Source: 13-2-20CM-66-19 sp036273735
GTDB lineage: Bacteria > Pseudomonadota > Gammaproteobacteria > Steroidobacterales > Steroidobacteraceae
Direction: 5' to 3'
Assembly (NCBI GenBank): GCA_036273735.1
Contig: DASUHA010000151.1
Location: forward strand, 12,519 to 76,518
DNA length: 64,000 nucleotides
Shown here one piece after another: positions 1 to 8,370 of this stretch. The notes beneath the pieces are model-generated. The model was not told where the DNA came from, did no database searches, and saw nothing but the letters and a program-made list of their open reading frames with translations. The translations under genes and the position numbers were made by a program. The first letter of the stretch is position 1; the number at the start of each line of letters is the position of its first letter.

Positions 1-113
1 CGTCCTCGGCATAGGCCGGCTCGTGCGCGGTAGTCATCAGCCGGTTGCGCAGTGTGAGATGTCGCAACTGGTAGGGCTGAAGGAGCGGATCGGCCGGCAC
101 GAGGACCTGTCCG

Positions 114-1667
114 TCAAACGGCCGCGTCCGGCATGCTCGACCGCTTCCGCTCGATGTATTCCCGGATCGCCTCATCCTTCGCCTGATCGAGCGGCGGCTG
201 CTCGTAGCTGGCGAGCATTTCCTTCCAGAGCGCGTTCGCTCGGACGAGCTGATCCTTTGCCCCCTCCACGTTCCACTGCTCAAAGGAGTTGTTGTCGCTG
301 AGACGAAAATCGTAGAAGGCAGTCTGATAGTTCGCCAGCGTATGCGTGGAGCCGAGATGGTGCTTTCCGGGCCCCACTTCCCGCAATGCGTCCAGCGCGA
401 ATGCGTTCTCATCGAGGGCGATGCTCCGCGCGAGTGTGTGGAACGCTCCGCATTGATCCACGTCCATGACGAACTTCTCGTAGGACATCGCCAGTCCCGC
501 CTCCAGCCAGCCGGCGCAATGGAGCATGAAATTCGCCCCCGCGAGAAAGGCGGGCCACATGGAATTCGAGCTCTCGTAGGCGGCCTGAGCATCGGGCAGC
601 TTCGAGGCGCAGAGGTGGCCTCCGCATCGCAACGGCACGCCGAGACGGCGCGCGAGCTGTCCGATGGCCAGATAGGCGAGCGCGGGCTCCGGAGTGCCGA
701 AAGTCGGCGCCCCGCTGCGCAGCGACATCGACGACAGAAAGTTGCCGAGAATGGCTGGTGAGCCCGGGCGCTCGAGCTGCCCGAGGGCGACGCAAAAAAT
801 CGCCTCCGCAAAGCACTGTGCCAGGCCTCCCGCCGTGGTCACCGGTCCCATGGCGCCCCCCAGGATGAACGGCACACATACTGGCGCCTGGTTTGCCGCG
901 GCGTAGGTGCGGATCACGCGGCTCGCCTCGCCGTCGAGAACCAGAGGAGAGTTCACGTTGACGTTGCCGAGAATCACGCAATTTTCGGCAACGAATCCCG
1001 CGCCGAAGAGCAGACGGCACATGTCGATCGAATCCGCTGCCCGGGCAGCGGTCGTCACCGAGCCCATGAAGGGCTTGTCAGAACAACGCATGTGGGCATA
1101 AATCATATCGAGGTGCCGTTTGTTGACCGGCACATCCACCGGCTCGCATACGGTGCCCCCCGAATGGTGCAGCCAGGGCGAAAGGTAGGTCAGCTTGACG
1201 AAGTTACGGAAATCCTCCAGTGTCCCATAACGCCGGCCCTGGTCGAGATCACTGACGAACGGTGATCCGTACGCCGGAGCGAACACAGTGTTACTTCCAC
1301 CTATCCGGACGCTGCGTGCCGGGTTGCGCGCGTGCTGGATGAACTCGCCCGGCGTGGAGCGCTGCACGATCTCGCGCGCGAGGCCCGACGGCACGTGCAC
1401 ACGCCAGGAGTCCTCGATCGAGGCGCCCGCCTGGCGCCACAACCGGATAGCTTCCTCATCGCCGCGGATCTCCAGGCCGATCTCTTCGAGCACTCGATCG
1501 GAATGGTGTTCGATCGCCCTCAGGCCTTCTTCCGACAGCAGCTCGTAAGGGGGGATTTCACGGCTAATGTACGCCGGGCCGGCCGGGCGCGTCGCCCGCT
1601 GCGCCTTGCGCGCATCACGAGCACTCGGACGGGCTCGGCGGCCCGGCTCTACAGGTGGCGCAACCAT
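114..1667 (-). CDS. MttB-superfamily methyltransferase (non-pyrrolysine), copy 1
   Basis: Resembles trimethylamine/glycine-betaine corrinoid methyltransferases of the MttB superfamily over nearly its whole 517 residues. Landmarks are the N-terminal LLSEEGLRAIEHHSDRVLEEIG helix region, a central TIM-barrel with NVNSPLVLDG and GAMGPVTTAGG, and a C-terminal LGSTHTLANYQTAFYDF segment. No in-frame UAG codon is present, so it belongs with the non-pyrrolysine (MtgB-like) members. Known relatives move a methyl group from a quaternary amine to a corrinoid protein; no corrinoid-protein gene is visible here. It is the last complete gene at the left edge and lies downstream of the AraC gene on the same strand. 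About 30 Arg/Ala-rich residues precede the conserved part, so the true start may lie further in. Substrate is inferred only from the neighbouring betaine genes. Confidence 0.8.
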   Translation of the reverse strand: MVAPPVEPGRRARPSARDARKAQRATRPAGPAYISREIPPYELLSEEGLRAIEHHSDRVLEEIGLEIRGDEEAIRLWRQAGASIEDSWRVHVPSGLAREIVQRSTPGEFIQHARNPARSVRIGGSNTVFAPAYGSPFVSDLDQGRRYGTLEDFRNFVKLTYLSPWLHHSGGTVCEPVDVPVNKRHLDMIYAHMRCSDKPFMGSVTTAARAADSIDMCRLLFGAGFVAENCVILGNVNVNSPLVLDGEASRVIRTYAAANQAPVCVPFILGGAMGPVTTAGGLAQCFAEAIFCVALGQLERPGSPAILGNFLSSMSLRSGAPTFGTPEPALAYLAIGQLARRLGVPLRCGGHLCASKLPDAQAAYESSNSMWPAFLAGANFMLHCAGWLEAGLAMSYEKFVMDVDQCGAFHTLARSIALDENAFALDALREVGPGKHHLGSTHTLANYQTAFYDFRLSDNNSFEQWNVEGAKDQLVRANALWKEMLASYEQPPLDQAKDEAIREYIERKRSSMPDAAV

Positions 1668-1768
1668 GTGGTCACGATACGCCGGGCCCGTACGGGGAGG
1701 CTTTGCTGTCGTGGGGAATTTCCTAGGAGTTCGGCCGCAAGCATCGCGCGTGACAATGTGCCACCCCG

Positions 1769-2842
1769 TTACCGCAACTTCGCTCGCCGGACATCGATGG
1801 GGCGCATGCCGAAGTGGCGACGGAACGCCGCCGTGAAAGACGTCGGATGCGCGTAGCCGATGGCCTGCCCCGCCTGCTCGACCGAGCGTCCCCTGTCACG
1901 CATGAGCATCAGCGCATGGCGCATCCGGCAGCGCAGGCTGAAATCGAGGATCGTCTCACCGTAGACGGCCTTGAATCCCTTGGTGAGCGTCGAGCGCGAC
2001 ATGCCGACCGAGCGGGCGAGTTTGCCGATCGTGGGCGCGGGCGCGAACTGCCGCGTGAGGATATCCCGTGCCGCATGCAGGCAGCGCAGCTCGCGATCCG
2101 CATACTCTTCGGCCGGCGCTCCCGCGACCGATGACAAGCCGGCTACCGCGTTGCACAGCAGCTCCAACGCCAGCGCCTCGGTGTAAATCAGGGCCAGCGC
2201 CCCCGTGTGCGGATTGTTGATGAGTCGCCTCGCCACTTCGAACGCTTCCGCCGAGAGCGGATGGTGACAGTAGTTGATCCTACCGGCCGTGTTCGAGGCG
2301 AACGCCTTGAGCTGCTCAGGAACCTCCGCCCCAGGGAGCAGGATGTGCTGCGCGAGAAACTCCGGCCGCATGCTGATGATGATGAACTGCTCCCGGGCGC
2401 GCGGCGCGGTCCACTCCCGGATGTCCATCCCTTCCGGCTGCGACCAGACGAGCAGCGACGGCCGGTTCCAACGCAGGGGCTCGGTGCGGCTGACCGCCAG
2501 GGCCATGTCCCCGGATATCTTGAAATTGAATTGCACGAGCCCGTCGCCGGGCACCAACTCGAGCCGCGGGTCCTTGTAGGCGAAGTTGGCGACGACCACG
2601 TAAATCTCCGCGCGAACGCTCGTAAAATCCCAATGGCCTTCGCCCTCCTCCGGTCCGAGGCTGACCCGCGCTCCCAGCAGGTCTCGGGTCGGGTGGCGCC
2701 ACAGGCGCTCGACTCGAGGGGCACGCTCCAGGCTCGCGAAAGCATCCGGCAGCGTCTGGCCGCGGCCTGCCAGGATGGACCTGAACAGACCCTGGCTCGT
2801 CGCGCAGCCGTCTTGCTCAGGTGGAGCGGCTTCGGGCCTCAT
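1769..2842 (-). CDS. AraC-family transcriptional regulator
   Basis: A regulator of about 357 residues with a C-terminal AraC-type double helix-turn-helix. The recognisable part runs IGKLARSVGMSRSTLTKGFKAVYGETILDFSLRCRMRHALMLMRD, then VEQAGQAIGYAHPTSFTAAFRRHFGMRP. The N-terminal two thirds look like an effector-binding cupin-like domain but do not match a family I can name. The open frame reaches 2914, which would overlap the LysR gene by 68 bases. The ATG at 2842 begins only 4 bases past the LysR stop and is preferred. It lies between the first mttB gene and the LysR gene, all on the minus strand, so it may control the amine-demethylation genes. Confidence 0.85.
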   Translation of the reverse strand: MRPEAAPPEQDGCATSQGLFRSILAGRGQTLPDAFASLERAPRVERLWRHPTRDLLGARVSLGPEEGEGHWDFTSVRAEIYVVVANFAYKDPRLELVPGDGLVQFNFKISGDMALAVSRTEPLRWNRPSLLVWSQPEGMDIREWTAPRAREQFIIISMRPEFLAQHILLPGAEVPEQLKAFASNTAGRINYCHHPLSAEAFEVARRLINNPHTGALALIYTEALALELLCNAVAGLSSVAGAPAEEYADRELRCLHAARDILTRQFAPAPTIGKLARSVGMSRSTLTKGFKAVYGETILDFSLRCRMRHALMLMRDRGRSVEQAGQAIGYAHPTSFTAAFRRHFGMRPIDVRRAKLR

Positions 2843-2846
2843 AGAG

Positions 2847-3728
2847 TCACCGTCTGCGAAGCAGACAATCTCGGAATCGAGCCGCGGGAAATCTCGCATC
2901 CAGACCCCGCGCAATGCTCAAATAAACGTTGTCGCTTGCCCGGAGCCGGATGTCGAACAGCCGTTTCAGGCGGCGCGCGCGCAACATGTCCTCGGCGTAA
3001 CTGCTGCGCGCCAGCGCTACCCCATGTCCCAAAGCCGCCATTTCCAGCGCGAAGGGCATGCAGTCACAATCGAGCCCAAACGTCATGGCTTCGTGTGTCA
3101 GGCCGACCGCAGCCAACCAGTGCTTCCAGCCCTCCGCGAATCCCACGGTCGCGATCAGCGTCTGGCGCTGCAGATCCGCGGGATGCCGCAGGCGGGGCGG
3201 GCCGGAAGCACGCTCGGGGCTGCAGACGGGAAAAACCTCATCATGTGTCAGCTGATGCGATTCCATGCCGGCCACCCCGCCGGCGGCGAGACGAATATCG
3301 ACGTCTACTCCCGGATCCTGCGGATCAGTTGCCCAAACGCTCGCCACCAGACGAATCGAGATGTCGGGATGCTGCCGCCAGAAACCCGCCACCCTGTCGA
3401 GCAGCCATTGTCGCGCAAATCCAAGTGACACGCGTATCACGAGCGCCTGCCGTCCGCGGGTGCCGAACAGCTCCGTCAGGGTGGTATCGAGGCGCTCGAA
3501 AGATTCCCGGCACGCGGGAACGAGGGACTCGCCCGCAGGCGTCAGCCGCAGACCGCGCGCATGCCGCACGAACAGCTTCTCGCCCAGTCGGTGCTCGAGG
3601 AGCCGAACCTGCTGGCTGACCGCCGCCGGTGTGACGTTCAGCTCCAGGGCCGCAGCCGACAGGCTCAGGTGCCGTGCCGCGACCTCGAACGCGCGCAGCC
3701 AGTTGACCGGAGTCTTCTTGGCGTGCAT
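2847..3728 (-). CDS. LysR-family transcriptional regulator (GcvA-like)
   Basis: A 293-residue LysR regulator. The N-terminal winged helix-turn-helix is clear (NWLRAFEVAARHLSLSAAALELNVTPAAVSQQVRLLEHRLG) and is followed by a LysR substrate-binding domain. The frame is open to 3974, but homology begins at the Met at 3728, giving the usual LysR length; the longer version would also cover the start of the divergent dioxygenase. LysR proteins commonly regulate the divergent neighbour, here the gamma-butyrobetaine-hydroxylase-like gene across a 153-bp gap. GcvA-type members respond to glycine-related metabolites, which would fit this cluster, but the ligand is inference. Confidence 0.88.
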   Translation of the reverse strand: MHAKKTPVNWLRAFEVAARHLSLSAAALELNVTPAAVSQQVRLLEHRLGEKLFVRHARGLRLTPAGESLVPACRESFERLDTTLTELFGTRGRQALVIRVSLGFARQWLLDRVAGFWRQHPDISIRLVASVWATDPQDPGVDVDIRLAAGGVAGMESHQLTHDEVFPVCSPERASGPPRLRHPADLQRQTLIATVGFAEGWKHWLAAVGLTHEAMTFGLDCDCMPFALEMAALGHGVALARSSYAEDMLRARRLKRLFDIRLRASDNVYLSIARGLDARFPAARFRDCLLRRR

Positions 3729-3881
3729 GAGTCGGTTGAGTCTAAAGAAAAACTTAAGGCAGGTCCAAAAAAGGTATTGCTTGCCGCCGCCGAGCCTGCT
3801 CACTAGCCTTGGCGGTGCGAATCCCGCGCGGCCGGGCTTATCCAAATGGGCAGAAAAACACTCGCGGCTCGTGAATCGTCC

Positions 3882-5039
3882 ATGGCGGATCTCGCACCGC
3901 TCGAGACCGCACGTGCGCTCGCAGGGATAGAGTTCAGTGCCGACGGGATCACTCTGCGGTGGGATGACGGTCACGTCGACAGGCTTCAGGCTCTGTGGCT
4001 GCGGGACAATTGTGCGTGCTCACAATGCCGACACCCGCGGGCGCTCGAGCGGATCTACATGTTCATCGATCACGCGGCACCATCGATAGTCTCGGCGCTT
4101 CAGCGCGCGGACGGAATGCTGGAGGTCCACTTCCAGGCGGACATGGAGACGCACGTTTCGAGGTACACGAGAGGCTGGCTTCGCGCCCAGGCCGAAGTCG
4201 AGCGTGCGACGCGGCAGCGGCAGGCCGCACCGTCGCTTTGGGACGCCGAAATCGCTCGCAGACTCCCTTGCGTGGATTACAGGGAGTACATGGAGTCGAA
4301 CGAGGGCTTGCGCACCTGGATCGAGGCAGTGAGGCTGCACGGCATCGTGTTGTTGCGCAACGTACCGCGGACGGACGGCAAGCTGCTCGACGTTGCCCAC
4401 CGCATCGGACCGGTGCGCGCCAGCAACTTCGGCGAATACTACGACGTGGTGTCGAAACCCAATCCGAATGCATCCGCCTATACGGCAATGGGATTGGAGC
4501 TGCACACGGACCTCGCCAACTGGCGATCGCCGCCGGATGTCCAACTCCTTTTCTGCCTCGAGAACAGCGCGCGCGGCGGCGAATCCGTGTTCGCGGACGG
4601 GTTCAGAGTCGCGGAAGATCTTCGAGACGCCGATCCGGAAGCTTTCCGGCTGCTCAGCACTCATGCCATCGAGTATCGTTTTCACGACCCTAGTTGCGAC
4701 ATACGGACGGCTGCTCCGGTCATCGAATTGGATCGCCAAGGGCGATTGGCCCGGGTCCGGTTCAACAACTGGCTGCGCGGCGTCCTCGAGATGCCGCAAG
4801 CCCTGGTCGTACCGATGTACGAGGCGCTGGGCAAGTTCTGGCGCATGCTGCGCGATCCGAAGTATCGACTCAACCTGCGGCTCGAGCCCGGTGACCTGAT
4901 CTCATACAACAACAACCGGGTCCTGCACGGGCGCGCGCCTTTCGACGAAACCTCCGGGGAGCGCCATCTTCAGGGCTGTTACCTCAATCAGGAGGACGTG
5001 GACAGCGCCCTGCGATTGCTCGATCGTGTAACGGCCTGA
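3882..5039 (+). CDS. Gamma-butyrobetaine hydroxylase-like 2-oxoglutarate/Fe(II) dioxygenase
   Basis: Two-domain dioxygenase of 385 residues, like BBOX1. The N-terminal DUF971-type domain carries the zinc-binding Cys-x-Cys-x2-Cys-x-His pattern in LRDNCACSQCRHP. The C-terminal TauD/TfdA domain has the iron ligands His-Thr-Asp (LELHTDLANW) and a distal His (NNRVLHGRAPFD). An Arg in GERHLQG sits at the 2-oxoglutarate position. Relatives hydroxylate gamma-butyrobetaine to L-carnitine or oxidise other trimethylammonium compounds. It lies 10 bases upstream of a sodium:solute symporter, so the two are probably co-transcribed as uptake plus first oxidation. The frame opens at 3846; the ATG at 3882 fits the family start better, but neither has a convincing ribosome site. 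Confidence 0.82.
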   Translation: MADLAPLETARALAGIEFSADGITLRWDDGHVDRLQALWLRDNCACSQCRHPRALERIYMFIDHAAPSIVSALQRADGMLEVHFQADMETHVSRYTRGWLRAQAEVERATRQRQAAPSLWDAEIARRLPCVDYREYMESNEGLRTWIEAVRLHGIVLLRNVPRTDGKLLDVAHRIGPVRASNFGEYYDVVSKPNPNASAYTAMGLELHTDLANWRSPPDVQLLFCLENSARGGESVFADGFRVAEDLRDADPEAFRLLSTHAIEYRFHDPSCDIRTAAPVIELDRQGRLARVRFNNWLRGVLEMPQALVVPMYEALGKFWRMLRDPKYRLNLRLEPGDLISYNNNRVLHGRAPFDETSGERHLQGCYLNQEDVDSALRLLDRVTA

Positions 5040-5049
5040 TTGAGCCAGC

Positions 5050-6486
5050 GTGACCACCCTGGATCTTTCGGTCCTGGTGGGCTACCTGCTCGGGATGCTG
5101 GCGATCGGCGTCTGGTCGCGGCGCAGAGCCACCAATCAGGAGCAGTTCCTCCTGGCCGGGCGATCGGTCGGACCGCTGCTGTATTCCGGAACTCTCGCGG
5201 CAATCATCATCGGCGGCGGGGCGACGGTCGGCGGCATCAAGCTCGGCTACGAGTACGGCGTTTCCGGCATGTGGCTGGTGTCCATGTACGGCCTGGGCAT
5301 GATCGTGATGGGCATCGTGCTGGTACCGCGCCTGCTCGCTCTGAAGCTCTACACCATACCCGAGCTTCTGGCGCGGCGCTTCGGTTCCACGACGCGGGTC
5401 GCCGGAGGAGTCGTGATGGGATGCTACGACTTCATGATCGTCGTCGTGTCGATCATCGCGGTGGGGAGCGTCGCCGAGGTGATGACCGGCGTCAGCCGGA
5501 CGCTGGCGATCCTGCTCTGCAGCATCGTGATGATCTGCTATTCGGTGCTCGGGGGCATGTGGGCGCTCACTGCGACGGATATCGTTCAGTTCCTGATCAA
5601 GACGGTCGGAATATTCGGAGTCCTCCTCCCCGCCGCCATCCTGCGAGCCGGCGGGCTCGCGGCAATGCATCAGCGGCTGCCGGCGACATTCTTTTCCCTT
5701 TCGCACATCGGCTGGGACAAGATCGTCACATTCGTGACCCTTTACTTTCTCGGTATCCTGATCGGGCAGGACGGCTGGCAGCGCGTATTCACGGCGCGCA
5801 GCGTCTCGATCGCCCGCACCGGAGGCGTGCTCGTAGGCCTCTACTGCGTTGCCTATGCCGCGGCCGGTGCCCTGATAGGGGCGGCGGGCCGCACGTTTCT
5901 CCCGCCGTTGGCGAACACGGACCTGGCCTTCGCGGACATCGTCAAAGTGGTGCTGCCCGCAGGTCTGCGCGGGCTCGTTCTGTCCGCGTCACTTGCCGCA
6001 ATCATGTCCACGGCAACTTCATGCCTGCTCGCCACCTCGACCGTGTTCCTGGAGGACGTATACCTGACAGTGAGAAGCGCCGGCGGCACCGGCTCGGTCT
6101 CCGAGAGCCGTACATTGACACTGGTGCTGGGTATGCTTGCGGCCGTCGTAGCATTGGTGATGCACGACGTGATCAACGCACTGACGGTCGGCTACGATCT
6201 TCTCGTCGGCTCGCTCTTCGTGCCGATCATCGCGGCCATGATCACGAAGCGCGGGGTGCCGGCAGCAGCCCTCATATCGATCATCGTCAGTTCCATCGTG
6301 GTCGTCGCGCTGATCGTCGCGGAAGGAGTGAGCTCGACGGTCCCGGTGTACGGTGGACTCGGCGCGAGCCTCATCGTGTTTTCCGGGATCACGCTCATGA
6401 TGTCCTCCAATCATCAGCGTCGTTCCGCCGCGGCGCTCGCCGCGAGCCTCTCATCCTCCAACACCCCGCGTGCCGACCGCCAGTAA
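5050..6486 (+). CDS. Sodium:solute symporter (SSS family)
   Basis: A 478-residue polytopic membrane protein with about 13 hydrophobic segments. It has the SSS signature near the N-terminus: GRRAT-type loop, then FLLAGRSVGPLLYSGTLAA. It starts with GTG directly after the dioxygenase gene and probably shares its transcript. SSS members couple sodium to uptake of proline, pantothenate, choline-like or other organic solutes; a betaine substrate is inferred from context. The last 24 codons overlap antisense with the end of the convergent MFS gene (73 bp), so the hydrophilic tail SNHQRRSAAALAA is shared coding DNA on both strands. Confidence 0.87.
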   Translation: MTTLDLSVLVGYLLGMLAIGVWSRRRATNQEQFLLAGRSVGPLLYSGTLAAIIIGGGATVGGIKLGYEYGVSGMWLVSMYGLGMIVMGIVLVPRLLALKLYTIPELLARRFGSTTRVAGGVVMGCYDFMIVVVSIIAVGSVAEVMTGVSRTLAILLCSIVMICYSVLGGMWALTATDIVQFLIKTVGIFGVLLPAAILRAGGLAAMHQRLPATFFSLSHIGWDKIVTFVTLYFLGILIGQDGWQRVFTARSVSIARTGGVLVGLYCVAYAAAGALIGAAGRTFLPPLANTDLAFADIVKVVLPAGLRGLVLSASLAAIMSTATSCLLATSTVFLEDVYLTVRSAGGTGSVSESRTLTLVLGMLAAVVALVMHDVINALTVGYDLLVGSLFVPIIAAMITKRGVPAAALISIIVSSIVVVALIVAEGVSSTVPVYGGLGASLIVFSGITLMMSSNHQRRSAAALAASLSSSNTPRADRQ

Positions 6487-7763
6487 TGCCATGCCGCCCA
6501 GAAGCCGGTGGGCACGAGACACAGCATCGCGAGCCGAAGCGACTCCGCGTCGGCAGCGTGATGGGGCGCAAACCAATCGCTCAGCAAACCGACCATCTGG
6601 GGAGCGATGATGAGGTTGCAGATGTTGGCGAGGAACAGCAAAGTGGCGCAATACATCGCGCGCATCTTTGGCTGAGCGAGATTGTTCAGAATGCCGAATC
6701 CCGGACCGAGATATATATAAATGGATGGCACGAACAGCCAGAAGAGCGCCTTGGTGAGCACCAGGGAATGCGTCGAGTAGATGATCGCCGTCACGACGGT
6801 GGCAAGGGCGATGTTGAGGGCGAGGAGACGCATGACCCGGCGCTCGTCGGAGAGCCATCGGCGCGATAGCAGCCACGTGCTCGCGACCATCGCCGCGCTG
6901 CCGCCGATCAGGTGGACGGGCCCGAGGATGCCCCCCGCCTGGGCGACATTGAGCGAGTAGCTGCGCATCAGGAACGCGGGCGTCCACCACATGAGACCCC
7001 AACCCCACAGCGCCGTCACCGCCTGGGCGATGATGAAGTGGATGGCGGAGCGCTGGCGCAGTAGAAAGCGCATCGTCTCGAGGAAGGACGGCGCCGTGCC
7101 GCGTCCTTCGCACTCATCCAGACAGCCACGCCGGGGCTCACGAATGCTGAGCAGCACGAGCAGCCCGGCCACGACTCCCGGTATCCCGAGGGCCAGAAAC
7201 ATCGATCGCCAGCCGAGCCGGTAAGCGATCGCGCCGGCCACTTGGGAGCCGAGCCAGGCGCCAATCGGCGCGCCCAGGGAGAAGACCGACAACGCCATGG
7301 CACGGCGCGAGGGTGGAAAGTAGTCCGACAGGAGGGAATTGGCGCCAGGCGTGCCGCCGGCTTCCCCGACACCCACACCGATCCTCGCCCAGAGGAGCTG
7401 CCAGTAACTGCGAGCAAGTCCGGTGGCCACCGTCAGCGCCGACCAGATCACGAGGCAGATGCCGATGATGTTGCGACGGTTGCGGCGGTCGATCAGCCAC
7501 GAGAGCGGGAAGCCGAAAATGACATAGAAAATCGCCAGCGACACGCCCGTGAGAAATGCGATGTTGGCGTCTGAAAGGTGCAGCTCCTTGCGGATGGGTT
7601 CCAGGACGGTTGAGATCGAGTAGCGATCGCAGATGCTCAGCGTATAGACCAGGCACATCATGACGGCGACGTACCAGCGCTCCGCCAGCGAAGCGGATTG
7701 CAGGGGCGCGGTGCGCTCACGAGGCGTGACCGCGGGGCCCGTGCTGGTCTGTACGTCGTTCAT
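6414..7763 (-). CDS. MFS transporter
   Basis: A 449-residue major facilitator with 12 hydrophobic segments. It carries the MFS loop 2-3 pattern (FPLSWLIDRRNRRNIIGI) and the helix 5 stretch RIGVGVGEAGGTPGANSLLSDYFPPSRRA typical of the organic-anion/spinster-like subgroup. Its ATG overlaps the stop of soxG by four bases (ATGA), making it the distal gene of the sarcosine oxidase operon. It is probably a carrier for a substrate or product of this pathway, for example a betaine, sarcosine or a folate-linked acid. Substrate cannot be read from sequence. Confidence 0.85.
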   Translation of the reverse strand: MNDVQTSTGPAVTPRERTAPLQSASLAERWYVAVMMCLVYTLSICDRYSISTVLEPIRKELHLSDANIAFLTGVSLAIFYVIFGFPLSWLIDRRNRRNIIGICLVIWSALTVATGLARSYWQLLWARIGVGVGEAGGTPGANSLLSDYFPPSRRAMALSVFSLGAPIGAWLGSQVAGAIAYRLGWRSMFLALGIPGVVAGLLVLLSIREPRRGCLDECEGRGTAPSFLETMRFLLRQRSAIHFIIAQAVTALWGWGLMWWTPAFLMRSYSLNVAQAGGILGPVHLIGGSAAMVASTWLLSRRWLSDERRVMRLLALNIALATVVTAIIYSTHSLVLTKALFWLFVPSIYIYLGPGFGILNNLAQPKMRAMYCATLLFLANICNLIIAPQMVGLLSDWFAPHHAADAESLRLAMLCLVPTGFWAAWHYWRSARGVLEDERLAASAAAERR

Positions 7764-8368
7764 GCGGTGTACCTCACGAAGCCAAACTCTGCCGCGGCCT
7801 CGCCGATTGCCTGATGGAGACTCACCGCAAGGCTGCGCCCGCCCCAGATATCGAATGTCGGACCGCGCTCAGCGGTATCCTCCAGGCGCCACAGCATTAC
7901 GCTCATGTAGCCACAAGCGGTTTGCGCTACGCCGCCCACCTGAAAGCTTCGGGGATGAATGTCGATGGGAACCAGCTTGGCCAGCGTCTCGCGTACCCTG
8001 GGGCCGGCCAAACGCAGGATGACATAGGCATCGCTCAGGTCGGCAATCGACGCACAATTGCCGAGCAACGAGTGTAGAGACGCCGCGAACGCGTTACCTG
8101 CGCTCTCGCGCGTGGCGATCCAGGTGTTCGGGCTGATACCGGCGATTGCGATGTCATCGAGACTCCCACACCGTGGCCCAACCCGGGGCTCGACGCCGAA
8201 CTTCGCCTGCAAGAGCTCCATCACCTCGGCGGCGTAGCCCTGGCGGGCCGCGATGCGCGCGATTGCGAGCCCTTGCCGCTCGGTCGCGATGACACCACGG
8301 CCGCTCCCTATCGCCGTGGGCAGTCCCCCGAACGCCGAAGTCGCCACGCCCATTGGGTCCACGTGCAT
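7760..8368 (-). CDS. soxG: Sarcosine oxidase subunit gamma
   Basis: A 202-residue SoxG, the smaller folate-side subunit of heterotetrameric sarcosine oxidase. The family shows as WIATRESAGNAFAASLHSLLG, then SDAYVILRLAGPRVRETLAKLVPIDIHP, and the ending GGRSLAVSLHQAIGEAAAEFG. It follows soxA by 2 bases and overlaps the MFS gene by 4. The complex oxidises sarcosine to glycine with hydrogen peroxide and passes the methyl carbon to tetrahydrofolate. Gamma is required for assembly rather than catalysis in studied enzymes. Confidence 0.9.
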   Translation of the reverse strand: MHVDPMGVATSAFGGLPTAIGSGRGVIATERQGLAIARIAARQGYAAEVMELLQAKFGVEPRVGPRCGSLDDIAIAGISPNTWIATRESAGNAFAASLHSLLGNCASIADLSDAYVILRLAGPRVRETLAKLVPIDIHPRSFQVGGVAQTACGYMSVMLWRLEDTAERGPTFDIWGGRSLAVSLHQAIGEAAAEFGFVRYTA

Positions 8369-8370
8369 GC

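Noticed and set aside
1..37. Possible start of another minus-strand gene (MTTAHEPAYAED...) running off the left edge
   Set aside because: Only 12 codons are visible, there is no clear ribosome site, and nothing identifies a family.
23..301. Open frame on the plus strand at the left edge
   Set aside because: Most of it is antisense to the first mttB gene, with shadow-like Arg/Pro/Ser-rich composition and no homology signal.
114..1667. Pyrrolysine-containing MttB
   Set aside because: No in-frame UAG codon in either mttB homologue.
3729..3881. LysR promoter hexamers TTGGAC/TTAGAC and a T-N11-A box
   Set aside because: Hexamer matches are too weak to list; a binding site is expected here but not resolvable by eye.
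4020..4799. Long minus-strand open frame under the dioxygenase gene
   Set aside because: Complement of a clearly homologous gene; a high-GC shadow.
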